A DNA stretch of 26,193 nt from IMG/VR virus record IMGVR_UViG_3300028735_000031, positions 1 through 26,193 of that record; one strand, written 5' to 3'. The notes beneath the pieces are model-generated. The model was not told the origin of the DNA and made no database searches. It saw nothing but the letters and a program-made list of their open reading frames with translations. The stretch is from a virus. The translations under genes and the position numbers were made by a program. Positions 15,601-24,160 of this stretch are shown here, one piece after another (the stretch's first letter is position 1; the number at the start of each line of letters is the position of its first letter).

Positions 15601-16853
15601 GGATGATTAACGGGATCATTAAATGGTTCAAAGAGGCCGATAATCAGGCGTTGTTATTCGGCGGCAACGTGCTCGGAATCTTCGGAAAGATCGGGGACGC
15701 CATCAAAGGGCTGTTCGGGGGAGGCGGAGGAGCCGCCGCGCCATCCGTTCCGACTCCTGGGACCGGAGGCGGTGGCGGGGGCGGCGGGACGAGTGGGGCT
15801 GGCGGAGGAGTGGCCGGGGCCGGAGGATTCATGGCGTGGACGAACCTGTTCACAGGGATCGCGGACGCCATCTTCGGAGGCCTCCAGTATTTCCAGGGCC
15901 GTCGCATCGAGAAGGACGTGGGCCGGATCGAGGTCACCACGCGCGAGATTTTCAGCCAGCTCTTGGCTATTCAGGATACCCTGAACAAGTGGCTTCCAGG
16001 GATCGATCCAGCCGGAAACTATCAGCTCGATACCATCCGCACCATGACGGGAATGATTCACGACGAGCTCGTCACGATCAAAGAGCAGTGTTACGATATT
16101 CATCCCATCCTCCAAACGCTCCAGGAAATCAATACACGGCTCGGATCCCAGGCGGCTCAGTCCAAGACGGCTCTGCCGTCCGAGACCAAGATGGCCATGT
16201 TTGGAGACTCACTGACCCGCGTCTCGGAAACGGCGCTTCAAGCCTCTGATGGGCTGGAAGATGTCGGCAAGGCGGCTCGGGAAGCCTCCGAAACGAGCAC
16301 GGCAGCCGCAGCTACGACGGCAAAAGCTTCCACGTCCCTAGCAGACGCCATGAACAGGACGGCGACGATGCATAGCGAGACGTTGACGAATGTGGCGCGT
16401 TCTGCGGATTCGCTGTCCCGTTCCGCAGGATCCGCCAGCACGACGCTGCAATACGCTTCGGAAGCCGGGGAGGCCGCGACGGATTCCCTCTATGATCTGG
16501 AGGACGCGGCGAGCAGCGCCTCCGCTTCCACTGTGGATTACGCACGCACTCAAGGGGGCGTAGCCTCGCTGACTTTGAAAACGATCGATACGCTGAATGA
16601 AGGGATTTCGAAAGTGGCGGAGACGATGAAACAAGCTGGAATCCGTCTGTTGGACGATTCGTCCCAGTTCCTCAACTCGCCGAGCTACAAACAGACGCCA
16701 GCTCCCGCCCCGGCTTTCTCCAGCCCAGGCGGGATCACATGGACTCCGATCGATAAGAATTTCACGATCAACGTCAACGCGGAAACTTCCGATGGCAAAC
16801 GCATAGCGAATACAATTGTGACCACGCTGCGAATGCACGGCGTGGATCTCTGA
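12669..16853 (+). CDS. Tail tape measure protein
   Basis: A 1394-residue protein that sets tail length and passes out ahead of the DNA at infection. Residues about 1-30 are a typical opening (VKVGDLYARLGMDVSEFQEGL). The PhageMin_Tail-type domain follows near 50-340, including TQYSSQQVADAMTKLASSGF, ETAAALQVLANAGIRGEKAGTAIRNMI and DIIDQFKKA. Hydrophobic segments near residues 375-490 could insert in a membrane. Long helical stretches follow, then a Gly-rich linker (bases about 15717-15830) and an Ala/Ser/Thr-rich helical end. The track could start at GTG 12666, but ATG 12669 is better spaced from GGAGGT (12658-12663) and overlaps the chaperone stop (TGATG). No lytic enzyme motif is visible. Confidence 0.94.
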   Translation: MAVKVGDLYARLGMDVSEFQEGLQKAGQSLQDVADKMIKVGASMTAAITAPLTGIAAASLSQFSSFEASMNKVEALLRDFSNNSPEYLKNFKGEMDDLSKLTIKLGQDTQYSSQQVADAMTKLASSGFSAVQIMQGLPGVLSLAASGQLELASAAEIAAAIMGGFGLQASEIGRVADILAKSASSSATTVEELGFAFKYVGPVAKAAGLTLNETAAALQVLANAGIRGEKAGTAIRNMISDLLNPSKEAAELMQRLGVHVTDVSGKMLPLADIIDQFKKAQIGVADAFTIWGQRASDVLPLLAAGGDKIRNLTKELQNAEGAAKQMSDTMRRGLGGAQEEFFGSLETLGIAIGKVLAPALEQLYRTGIQVLNWVTDMVAAFGKLPQPVQTTVMAIAGLAAAVGPLLLALGGLVKALPLISEGFALVTAAKGALVSGFTSLSGIIENVVFALRNNMVSALSGAELAIVRVGQAAILAGGAFVGWQLGSWLRDNIPAVREFGNALGSAIDRVTGLGTAISYITGAQGNLKRSNEDLAFSVQKLEAALRAKGVAVSQGSMSLEEYAGKLREMIATVSTAPQAVQSAGQAIAELKRVTDSVASISSKISIGLDAAGMQKARAELEAYRDRIIEIQKQVEEAAKAGKISRGDQVQIEKQLADAMSQVKAQLALVGGEAQTTSHSLGALAKNSDEAKEAARRMKEAHHEAAQSLKRLRDILDDLPKDYASFKHMEEQGFNASAAIRQLQEYIRDLSYAYSQSLNPALAQHITTADLAIQKLRELQRASQAEDMERGWQRLSEYAQKAASDLRNLSAPPELISSLTVLGDRAKETYGQIDDAYKALGITSQYVLANQATKTKEAFDVITKAYEDGKATLLEYKQAYLAMLESQIAVKVNAGEDVSTMVANAKAVKDEIEQMVSVANIGKKQMDDLNVLGRQISTILSDMGRGLADAILSGRNLGEVITNVFDQILRAVLRFVLEGMINGIIKWFKEADNQALLFGGNVLGIFGKIGDAIKGLFGGGGGAAAPSVPTPGTGGGGGGGGTSGAGGGVAGAGGFMAWTNLFTGIADAIFGGLQYFQGRRIEKDVGRIEVTTREIFSQLLAIQDTLNKWLPGIDPAGNYQLDTIRTMTGMIHDELVTIKEQCYDIHPILQTLQEINTRLGSQAAQSKTALPSETKMAMFGDSLTRVSETALQASDGLEDVGKAAREASETSTAAAATTAKASTSLADAMNRTATMHSETLTNVARSADSLSRSAGSASTTLQYASEAGEAATDSLYDLEDAASSASASTVDYARTQGGVASLTLKTIDTLNEGISKVAETMKQAGIRLLDDSSQFLNSPSYKQTPAPAPAFSSPGGITWTPIDKNFTINVNAETSDGKRIANTIVTTLRMHGVDL

Positions 16854-16871
16854 TGATGATAAGGAGGCAAG

Positions 16872-17282
16872 ATGCCGACAGGACTGTATGACAAGGGCCG
16901 CGAGGCTTTCGCCAAGGGCCTGATCAACTGGGAGAGTGATGACATCCGGGTCGTGCTGGTAGATTCGGCGGATTACACCGTCGATCTGGCCACGCACGAT
17001 TTTCTGGACGACATTCCGGTAGCCGGGAGAGTAGCCGTATCCAGCGCCAGCCTGGCGAACAAGACGGCCACGAACGGAGTCTGCGACGCGGACGACCATA
17101 CCATCCCGTCCGTGAGCGGGGATCAATTTGAGGCCATCGTGCTCTACAAGCACACCGGAACGGACTCCACGTCCAGGTTGATCGCATATATTGACAACTA
17201 CGCGGGTCTTCCGACCACGCCGAACGGGAGCAACATCACGATTCAGTGGCCGAACGATAGCAACCGCATCTTCAAGCTCTGA
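16872..17282 (+). CDS. Small conserved phage tail-region protein
   Basis: A 136-residue protein of a type common in siphoviruses, with the pattern LYDKGREAFAKGLINWESDDIRVVLVDSADYTVDLATHDFL, then GDQFEAIVLYKHTGTDSTSRLIAYID and a final PNGSNITIQW segment before IFKL. It is probably a small beta-rich structural protein of the tail tip, but I know no assigned function. A strong AAGGAGG precedes ATG 16872, so it is likely well expressed. It starts 18 bases after the tape measure stop, where minor tail proteins are expected. Confidence 0.82.
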   Translation: MPTGLYDKGREAFAKGLINWESDDIRVVLVDSADYTVDLATHDFLDDIPVAGRVAVSSASLANKTATNGVCDADDHTIPSVSGDQFEAIVLYKHTGTDSTSRLIAYIDNYAGLPTTPNGSNITIQWPNDSNRIFKL

Positions 17283-17296
17283 CCTAGGAGGCTGCC

Positions 17297-19936
17297 ATGG
17301 CCACGCTCGTCTGTTACCAGAGCGGGAACCTCACGTCCGCCATCTGGCGGTCTTGCGCGAGCGTCGGAGAGGTGGACAGCCTCTCCGATACGCAGGCGGC
17401 TGGCACGTCTTATACGTCCTCGCCCAACTTCGCGCCGGGAGCGGTCACCGCTTCTGGAATCGTTCTGCGCATATCGAATCGCGCCGGAATAACTGGCACC
17501 CTGGACGTGAGCCTGTATAACGCCACCGACTCGGTCGAGGTAGCCGTCGTCAGCGTCAGTTACGACGATCTGAGAAGCTCGGGATGGCACTATTTCGTCT
17601 TCTCTAGTCCCGTCACACTCGTCGCCGGGAAGAACTACAATGTGCGGATCCGAGCGAGCGGCAACAATCAGGTCTACTTCTCGCGCTCAGCTACGGCGAA
17701 CGATTGGTGCAAGGCTCTCGTCCTGAACGACAGCGTGAGTCCGGCCAGCAATGACAAGCTGCACATCGCCAGGATCCTGACCGGGAGCTCCGTCACCACT
17801 CCGACGGTGACGATGGATAACACTGATTCCGCCCTCGTCCTCGGCCCCTCCGTGAGCGGAAACTGGCCGCAGTCGCCGCCGTTCTCTATCACGATCGCAG
17901 GCGGCTGCGAACTGGCCTACGGAACCGCAGCCAACACCAATTACATTCTGAAGCTCAACGGTTCCCTCTTGGTCGGCTGCGAGGGCGTATTCCGAATGGG
18001 CAGCCCGAGCAATCCCATTCCGGCATCCTCAACGGCTATCCTGGAATTCCAAGTGTCGTCGGCTAATCAGACCGGATTGTTCAATTGGAGCGGGACGGTT
18101 ACCATCTATGGATCCAATCCCACGCTGACCCGGATCACCAATCTGACTGCGAACGCGGCCTCCGGCCAGCCCGTGATCACGGTGGCGGACGCCACGGGCT
18201 GGGCATCCGGCGACCCAATTATGCTCAGTCCCTCCAGGCCGACCGTCACGGATTGGCAGGAGTTCACCGTCTCCTCCGTCTCCGGCAACGACGTCACGCT
18301 TTCAGCCAACCTGACCGTGGCCCGGGACGGGACGGGGATCCCAGAGGTGGGCGGAGCCTTCGCCCTCAACCTCCGCAGCTTCAACGTAATCCTGCGCAGC
18401 CAGTCCAGTTCAAATCAATGGGTCTGGAACAATCGGTGGAGCTGGCAGACAGGCATCCGAATCAACTATGTCTACGACATACGCTACGCTAGCCTGTTCT
18501 ACCTCGGCTCCAATGCGACCAACACGAACGGCGGCGGGATCGGCGGCCAGGATGTGTTTGATACCGGGATGAAGCGCGTCCGCGATTCGATCTTCCGGTC
18601 CTGCCTCGTGATACACGGAATCCGCTTCTCCGGCTCCACGGCCACCTACGAGGGATTTGAGGTGGATGGGAACATCTACTATCAATGCGGCTCAGGCTCG
18701 GCGGCTCTCATTGGCATCGACACCTGGAACGGCGCCCCGCCCGATTGGAAGGGCGTTATCCGCAATTGCGTGTTCGCGAGATGCACCAATAATGATTCTG
18801 TCTCTCTCCTAGCCCTCACGAGTTTCGACGGGACAGTCGAGAACTGCACTCTGATCGGCAGCAATCACAGGCTGTTATACTTGTTTGCTCCGAGCGATGT
18901 TTCCGCCTACGCGAACACGTTTTCAGCAACGAATCTGCGCCGTTTCTTCTGCGGCGGTTCCAGCGGATTCCTATTCTCCAACTGGGGAGTACGGTATCGC
19001 TGGCAGCGCCTGGTAGTAGATGGGATCGTGGCCGTTCGGTGCAACTCCACTAACGAGGTGTTGATCGGAGAATCCCATGGCTTGTTCGTACTACGCAATC
19101 CAGCCATCTACGGGGCCACGAACGCTATTGCGCTCTCAGCGACGAATTCCAATGAACGCTACTGTTCAGACCTACAAGTGATCGGGGGCCGGATTGCCGG
19201 AGAGTCTGCTTCCTATCCGGTGACGAATATACTGAACACCACGGACGTCACCTCCCTGGACTACGCCGAGTTCGTCGATGTCGATTTCAAGGCCGGAAAC
19301 GGCGTTTCCAATATCCTGAACTCGTCGTCGAACATCAGCTTCTTCAACCGCATCAACTTCGAGAATTGCAAGCTGCCCTCCGGTCTGATGCCTCTCACGG
19401 CTCCGGCCACCTATACGGCGTTCGGACGCGAGCCGGGAGGCACCCAGAATCAGCCCAGGCTGACCATCAGCCGCTACGACCAGCAAGCGAATGACTGGAG
19501 GTGGTATGTTCCGTTTCGCGGCGGAGGCCAACTCGACTTCACCACGTTCCGTACATCTGCTCCGAGCGAGCGCATCTTTCCCAGGCGGGACTTCGCGGGG
19601 GCCTACCCCAGGCTAAGGAGCACGACGAAGCTCTGCACGGTCGCCCAAGGCCAGATTGCCACCGTCAAAGTCTGGGTTAGGAAGAGCGCAGCCGGAGATG
19701 GGGAGGCCTACAACGGCCAGCAGCCGTCCCTCGTGATCCGCCACAATACGGCATTCGGGGCTTCCTACCGCGACGACGTGGTGCTGGCTACCGCCACAGG
19801 GGGAGCCGGAACTTGGGAGAAGCTGGAGGCCTCCCTCCCTGCCGCAGCCTGGGATACTGTGATCGAAGTCTGGGTGGAGTGCGACGGGACGGCGGGATGG
19901 CTGCATGTGGACGACTGGGATGTGGCTGTGGCATAG
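17297..19936 (+). CDS. Large tail fibre/tip protein with G8-like region, beta-helix and beta-sandwich ends
   Basis: An 879-residue beta-rich protein. Residues about 30-160 look like a beta-sandwich (GTLDVSLYNATDSVEVAVVSVSYDDL, LVAGKNYNVRIRASG). Residues about 185-345 resemble the G8 domain of CEMIP/PKHD1-type proteins: LKLNGSLLVGCEGVFRMG, TVTIYG, then VITVADATGWASGDPIMLSPSRP, VSGNDVTLSANLTVARDG. Residues about 360-690 have the short repeating, Asn-rich strands of a right-handed parallel beta-helix (SIFRSCLVIHGIRFSGS, VIRNCVFARCTNND, TVENCTLIGSNHRLLYL). The last 150 residues look like another carbohydrate-binding-type sandwich (TVKVWVRKSAAGDG, ending WLHVDDWDVAVA). Such folds bind or cut polysaccharides. 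No catalytic residues are identified. A good AGGAGG precedes ATG 17297. Confidence 0.8.
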   Translation: MATLVCYQSGNLTSAIWRSCASVGEVDSLSDTQAAGTSYTSSPNFAPGAVTASGIVLRISNRAGITGTLDVSLYNATDSVEVAVVSVSYDDLRSSGWHYFVFSSPVTLVAGKNYNVRIRASGNNQVYFSRSATANDWCKALVLNDSVSPASNDKLHIARILTGSSVTTPTVTMDNTDSALVLGPSVSGNWPQSPPFSITIAGGCELAYGTAANTNYILKLNGSLLVGCEGVFRMGSPSNPIPASSTAILEFQVSSANQTGLFNWSGTVTIYGSNPTLTRITNLTANAASGQPVITVADATGWASGDPIMLSPSRPTVTDWQEFTVSSVSGNDVTLSANLTVARDGTGIPEVGGAFALNLRSFNVILRSQSSSNQWVWNNRWSWQTGIRINYVYDIRYASLFYLGSNATNTNGGGIGGQDVFDTGMKRVRDSIFRSCLVIHGIRFSGSTATYEGFEVDGNIYYQCGSGSAALIGIDTWNGAPPDWKGVIRNCVFARCTNNDSVSLLALTSFDGTVENCTLIGSNHRLLYLFAPSDVSAYANTFSATNLRRFFCGGSSGFLFSNWGVRYRWQRLVVDGIVAVRCNSTNEVLIGESHGLFVLRNPAIYGATNAIALSATNSNERYCSDLQVIGGRIAGESASYPVTNILNTTDVTSLDYAEFVDVDFKAGNGVSNILNSSSNISFFNRINFENCKLPSGLMPLTAPATYTAFGREPGGTQNQPRLTISRYDQQANDWRWYVPFRGGGQLDFTTFRTSAPSERIFPRRDFAGAYPRLRSTTKLCTVAQGQIATVKVWVRKSAAGDGEAYNGQQPSLVIRHNTAFGASYRDDVVLATATGGAGTWEKLEASLPAAAWDTVIEVWVECDGTAGWLHVDDWDVAVA

Positions 19937-19945
19937 GAGATCGAT

Positions 19946-22462
19946 GTGGACGGCGGACGTCTGAACGGTAGCTGGTCGCAGTGGATCGAGAGGCTCGTCC
20001 TCAACGCTCCCCGGGCTCGCCGGGAGGGAGCCCTCGTCCAGTATCTGGCAGCCAGCACCGGATCCATCCCCATCGTCGGCTCTACCGGAATTCCGAGTGG
20101 AGAGGCCTTCGGCGTCGGAACGGTCATCGGCCCGCTATACATCTCCGGCTCCGCGGGAATCTACGAAGGCGGGATGGGGACGGGATGGCTGACCTTCGAT
20201 CAGATCGTCTCCGGCTCCGCCGGGATCCCGTCCGGTGAGACGTTTGGCGTCGGCTCGATGTCCGGCCCCATTGTGGGATCTACCGGAATCCCGAGTGGAG
20301 AAGCATTCGGAACGGGCACGATTCTGCCTTCGGTTCTGATCGGCTCCGCCGGAATCCCGAGCGAGGAAGCCTTCGGAACGGACGCCATCATCGGGTTCAT
20401 CGGCGGTCCGCTAATCGGATCCACCGGGATCCCGTCAGGGGAGACGTTCGGCGTCGGGGTCATCGCCGGCCCCGTGACCGGATTCACAGGCATTGCGAGC
20501 TCGGAGGCGTTCGGATCCGGCGGGGCCATCGCCGTCAGGATCTCCGGCTCCGCGGGGATTCCGAGTGCTGAGCTGTTCGGGTCAGGAGGCCGCCTGGGAT
20601 ACTCCATCCGGGGCGTTCAGGGCATTGAGAGCGGGGAATTCGTCGGACGCAATGGGGCGGTGCTCGCGCTCAGCACGACGAACAGCAACTATAACCTCTA
20701 CCTGAGCGGACGCGATAGGACTCCGTACCTCCGAGTCGGAAGCCTCAACATTGACTGTCAGATCAATTTCAACGCTGCGGCAAGGTTTGAACTGTATGCA
20801 GCGGACGGCGCCTATACGCCTGCGGTCGGGGAGCGTGTGCTGATACAGTACTATGACGATGGGACGTGGCGCAGAATCTTTGCAGGCACGATCGAAACGG
20901 TGGAATACTACCGGGTCCCGCATTCTACTCACCAGTTCGCCTCGGTGAGCGCCACGGACTACGGGCGCGCTCTTTCCCGGCGTCTCGTGAACATGAAATT
21001 TCCAGCAGCCAATTTCGGATCGCTCAATTCCATCCTCTCCTGGATCGAACAACGCTTTCTTCTTCAAGAAGGCCTGACCTGGAAACAGTATCCCGATCCA
21101 GGAGTGCAGATCGGTGACCTGGAGTTCTCCTACGCCCCGCTCAACGAGGTTCTGACGAAGCTGGCCGAAATTTGCAACCTCCAATGGATGGTAGATTTCG
21201 ACGGCAACCTGCATGTAGCAGATTTCCCCTCGATGGTACAATTGGCTCCCATTGAGCTGACAGAAGACACGACCGGGCCGAACAGCCAGACCTGGCGGGA
21301 TCTCGTCGTGAGGCGATCGCGCGGCCTCTACCGCAACGTGCAGTTCGTCAAATCCACATTCACCGTGACGAGCCGCGTAGTCACGGAGACCTATGTCGTG
21401 CCGATCAACGAGTTCGCCGTGGAGCCAGTTCTGATCGAGCGCTTCTTCGACGGCTATTTTCTGAAAGACAGGCGCTATTTCGGAAACGTGCTGAAGGTCA
21501 ACCGCATCTGGGAGAACGGAGTAGAGGTGCCTTTCCGCGACCCGTACCGCGGCATCAATCCTCCGAATCCGAAATGGGAGCTCATCTGGGAGAACGATAT
21601 TCAGCTCTATCAGGCCTATCCCCGGTACGAGCCGCTTCCGAACGGATCCACCCTAACGATTGAATTCGTGGTACGGAACGACGCTCCTCCGGCGGTAGAG
21701 GAGCGCGACAGCTCGGAGATCTCCTACAGAAGCTCCATAGAAGGCGGATCTGGGATTTATGAAGCCTATGAGGAAGTGTTCGATGTGGAGGATCCCGCCA
21801 GCGTTCAGGCCATCGCCCAAGCATTACTCGAACGGTTCGGGAAACTGGGCTTGGAGGTCGAATTCGAAACGCTCCGCTTCGGACTGTTTCCCGGCCAGCG
21901 CCTCCCCGCCAATCTGCCGTCCTACGGAGTAGAGGAGGATCTGACGATCGAATCTACCTCCATGCGGGAGCTCAGTCCCCGCGTGCTCTCCACGCAGGTG
22001 AAGGCGTCCAATATCATCCAGCAGCGGGATGCACTAGCCGCATTTCAGAGGCTGGTAAGGAAGCTTCGCCGCGCTCCGCAGCGAACGTATAACGAGATCG
22101 TATTTGTGCTGGCGGAAACGATTCCCGGCATCACCAATCCCGGGCTGACGACCGGGACGAACATGACCAGTCCCTATCCGTTGCGGTCGAAGATGACTCT
22201 GGTAGAGGTCAGCGCCATTTTCAAACAGCCTCCGCAAGGAGCGGACATCTTGATCAACATCCGCGCCGATGGGCAGAGCATTTTCCCATCGGGCGTTTAT
22301 CTGCGTTATCCCGCGGGCGAGACCGGCACGGTGAGCCAGACCTCGTTTCGAGACGCCCCGCTAACGCTGAATGCCGGAACGGTTCTCACGATCGATGTCG
22401 TTCAGATCGGCACAACTTTCCCCGGCATGGATGGGACGGTCGTTGTTCGGGGGGCGGTATGA
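19946..22462 (+). CDS. Tail hub-like protein with repetitive N-terminus
   Basis: An 838-residue protein starting at GTG 19946 (AGGAGA at 19935-19940; the ATG at 19944 is out of frame). Residues about 40-230 are tandem GSxGIPSGEAFGxG repeats. From residue 230 comes a hub-type region: LYLSGRDRTPYLRVGSLNID, RFELYAADGAYTPAVGERVLI, WRRIFAGTIETVEYY, VSATDYGRALSRRLV and LTKLAEICNLQWMVDFDGNL. This order (property strand, tilted grid of strands, then the cysteine/tyrosine region for docking) fits a distal tail or baseplate hub protein. The last 150 residues look like a beta sandwich (FVLAETIPGITNPG, VSAIFKQPPQGADILINIRADG). The stop overlaps the next start (ATGA). The repeats may be surface-exposed spacers; no enzyme motif is seen. 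Confidence 0.8.
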   Translation: MDGGRLNGSWSQWIERLVLNAPRARREGALVQYLAASTGSIPIVGSTGIPSGEAFGVGTVIGPLYISGSAGIYEGGMGTGWLTFDQIVSGSAGIPSGETFGVGSMSGPIVGSTGIPSGEAFGTGTILPSVLIGSAGIPSEEAFGTDAIIGFIGGPLIGSTGIPSGETFGVGVIAGPVTGFTGIASSEAFGSGGAIAVRISGSAGIPSAELFGSGGRLGYSIRGVQGIESGEFVGRNGAVLALSTTNSNYNLYLSGRDRTPYLRVGSLNIDCQINFNAAARFELYAADGAYTPAVGERVLIQYYDDGTWRRIFAGTIETVEYYRVPHSTHQFASVSATDYGRALSRRLVNMKFPAANFGSLNSILSWIEQRFLLQEGLTWKQYPDPGVQIGDLEFSYAPLNEVLTKLAEICNLQWMVDFDGNLHVADFPSMVQLAPIELTEDTTGPNSQTWRDLVVRRSRGLYRNVQFVKSTFTVTSRVVTETYVVPINEFAVEPVLIERFFDGYFLKDRRYFGNVLKVNRIWENGVEVPFRDPYRGINPPNPKWELIWENDIQLYQAYPRYEPLPNGSTLTIEFVVRNDAPPAVEERDSSEISYRSSIEGGSGIYEAYEEVFDVEDPASVQAIAQALLERFGKLGLEVEFETLRFGLFPGQRLPANLPSYGVEEDLTIESTSMRELSPRVLSTQVKASNIIQQRDALAAFQRLVRKLRRAPQRTYNEIVFVLAETIPGITNPGLTTGTNMTSPYPLRSKMTLVEVSAIFKQPPQGADILINIRADGQSIFPSGVYLRYPAGETGTVSQTSFRDAPLTLNAGTVLTIDVVQIGTTFPGMDGTVVVRGAV
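20078..20650 (+). repeat. In-frame tandem repeat region within the hub-like gene
   Basis: Nine imperfect units start near 20078, 20147, 20213, 20276, 20342, 20417, 20480, 20546 and 20612, spaced 63-75 bases apart in multiples of three. Each encodes G-S-x-G-I-P-S-G-E-A-F-G-x-G or a variant. The second unit is the most degenerate (GIYEGGMGTG), and the last ends in GIESGEFVGRNG. Units share DNA words such as ACCGGAATCCCGAG and GAAGCCTTCGG, suggesting spread by slippage or unequal crossing over. Spacing in whole codons keeps the reading frame. Confidence 0.85.
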
Positions 22463-23733
22463 TCACCTTCATGTCCAATTTCGCCGTGCCGAAGTTCAAG
22501 CTCTACTGGGGCTACGGGGCGAACAACGGCGATCTGAGGGGAGGATCGACGGGCCTGCCTGTGGATACTCAGCCCAATCCGCTCCCCTACGACCAGCGTA
22601 ACTATCGCCAGCACTTCCTGAAGTGGATGAATACGGCGTTCGGGCGCCTCCGCATGGAGTGGCCGTTCCCGAGTTCGGTTTCGCGATGCATCATCAGTTT
22701 CTACGCTCGCGCGTCGCAGGACGTGTTCTACCCGGCTGATTTCATAGCCGATTCCGACTTCTTCGCCCTCCGCGACGGCTGGTCGTCCAACGCGCGCCGC
22801 GTCTTGGCGCTCAAGTTTCAGCGCCACCCGACGATTCAGACGAAGGCGGCTCTCCAGGTGAGATGGGGCAGCTCGACGCAACAGAGTTCCAGCCAGGGGA
22901 CGACGGCGGCGGAGACCGCAAACGATTTCGTCACGGCTCGTGAGTGGATGCACATAGAGATTCTCTACGAGGGAGGATACTTCGAAATCTGGGTGAACGG
23001 TCAGAAGGAGCTCCAGGGCAGCGTTCCGCACAGCGACATAGGAGCCGCAGGGCCTCAGTGGGAGTCTTGGTTCTGGCCGGATTGCAGGTGGGCCGATATG
23101 GTCGTTCAGACCGGGCAGGATGCGGCTTTGCTGGGGCGCCATCGGATCACGCATCGTTTCCTGAACGGTGATGTAGTCACGTCATGGAACGCGACGACGT
23201 CCAATGTTCTGAGTGGAAATCCGAACAGCGCCTATTGGCACTGGCTCCAGCTTAGCGAGCGGGACGGCTGGCCGCAGTTCCCCAGTCAGTACTGCGATGC
23301 TTCCAGCTACGTGATCCCGCCGGATGTGGAGACGGATGACTATGAGGCCTATTCTGTGGAGTCTGGCAATCCCGTCGGGAGCGTCCACGCCGTCTGTCTG
23401 AACGCTTACGCGATCCCGTTGTCAAGCTCCTCCCCGGGCTCGCTTCAGTTGCTTCTCCGACGCTCCCAGGACGGCCAGACGTATCTGAGCCCCGATCTCG
23501 TCGTGCCCCCTTACGTCGCGGGGCAGACGGGAAGGCAGCGCGTGCAGGTTCTCCAATGGATTCTTCCGCAAGACCCCTCCACTGGGCAGTCGTGGCGCGA
23601 GTACGAGCTGAACGGGGGCGTCTGGCAGCCGGGTCTGCGTCGGGGATCAGGCTGCTACGTGACGCATTTGAGTCTCGAGAGGCTGCATGCATCAGTCGGA
23701 GTGGGAGCCGGAGCAAGGTATACTGTGAGGTAG
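22459..23733 (+). CDS. Tail tip protein with concanavalin A-like lectin/jelly-roll fold (putative)
   Basis: A 424-residue protein whose start overlaps the stop of the hub-like gene (ATGA at 22459-22462). The first half looks like a jelly-roll: paired strands such as RCIISFYARASQDV, RVLALKFQRHPTIQT, and the WMHIEILYEGGYFEIWVNGQKELQG segment typical of LamG/ConA-like domains. The second half has a pattern common to phage minor tail proteins (ITHRFLNGDVVTSWNA, YWHWLQLSERDGW, ILPQDPSTGQSWREYELNGG). It is probably exposed at the tail tip and may bind glycans. No catalytic residues are apparent, so an enzyme role is not supported. Confidence 0.75.
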   Translation: MITFMSNFAVPKFKLYWGYGANNGDLRGGSTGLPVDTQPNPLPYDQRNYRQHFLKWMNTAFGRLRMEWPFPSSVSRCIISFYARASQDVFYPADFIADSDFFALRDGWSSNARRVLALKFQRHPTIQTKAALQVRWGSSTQQSSSQGTTAAETANDFVTAREWMHIEILYEGGYFEIWVNGQKELQGSVPHSDIGAAGPQWESWFWPDCRWADMVVQTGQDAALLGRHRITHRFLNGDVVTSWNATTSNVLSGNPNSAYWHWLQLSERDGWPQFPSQYCDASSYVIPPDVETDDYEAYSVESGNPVGSVHAVCLNAYAIPLSSSSPGSLQLLLRRSQDGQTYLSPDLVVPPYVAGQTGRQRVQVLQWILPQDPSTGQSWREYELNGGVWQPGLRRGSGCYVTHLSLERLHASVGVGAGARYTVR

Positions 23734-23737
23734 GGAC

Positions 23738-24043
23738 ATGGACCATCAAACCATTTTGAGCCTTGCGAGCCTATCAATTAGCGCCATCCTAGCCTATGTC
23801 TACGTGCAGATTCGGCTCAACCTCGCGGAGACCATTGTTCGAATTCTGAACGGGCGGTATCTCCGCACCGATGTCTCCGAGCTCAAATTTCGCCGCGTGG
23901 AAGAGTTGCTGATCGATCTGCGCTCCCACATAGACTCCGAGCTCGAGAAGATCAACAGCAGGCTGGACGATGAGCGTCAGGATTGGCGCAATCACATGCA
24001 GGCTCACGACCGTGAAAACCGCCCTGATAAGCGGCCTCGCTAG
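23738..24043 (+). CDS. Small membrane-anchored coiled-coil protein
   Basis: A 101-residue protein with one N-terminal hydrophobic segment (residues about 6-24, LSLASLSISAILAYVYVQI) followed by charged heptad-like sequence (ELKFRRVEELLIDLRSHIDSELEKINSRLDDER) and a basic end. One N-terminal helix plus a coiled coil suggests an inner membrane protein with a cytoplasmic or periplasmic helix. It is the last gene of the tail module, 5 bases after the lectin-like gene. With the amidase in mind, a lysis-related role (holin-like or spanin-like) is possible, but no specific family is recognised. Confidence 0.72.
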   Translation: MDHQTILSLASLSISAILAYVYVQIRLNLAETIVRILNGRYLRTDVSELKFRRVEELLIDLRSHIDSELEKINSRLDDERQDWRNHMQAHDRENRPDKRPR

Positions 24044-24090
24044 CCGTCCCCGCGACCCTACCATTGACCCCTCAGGATCGATTGAAATTT

Positions 24091-24116
24091 GCCCCGATAC
24101 CGTCGAAAGGCGGGGC
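24091..24116 (+). terminator. Hairpin after the tail module
   Basis: GCCCCG at 24091-24096 pairs with CGGGGC at 24111-24116, with further CC/GG pairing possible inside the loop (24100-24101 with 24109-24110). Only GTTT follows, so termination would be weak. It lies 48 bases after the last structural gene and could end the long late transcript. Confidence 0.4.
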
Positions 24117-24160
24117 GTTTAAGGCGACTCCCTGATACGGCATCGGGTGAAGACCCCGAG

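Noticed and set aside
20078-20650. Repeats as a CRISPR array or iteron origin
   Set aside because: Units are imperfect, spaced in whole codons and encode a regular peptide repeat inside a long reading frame.
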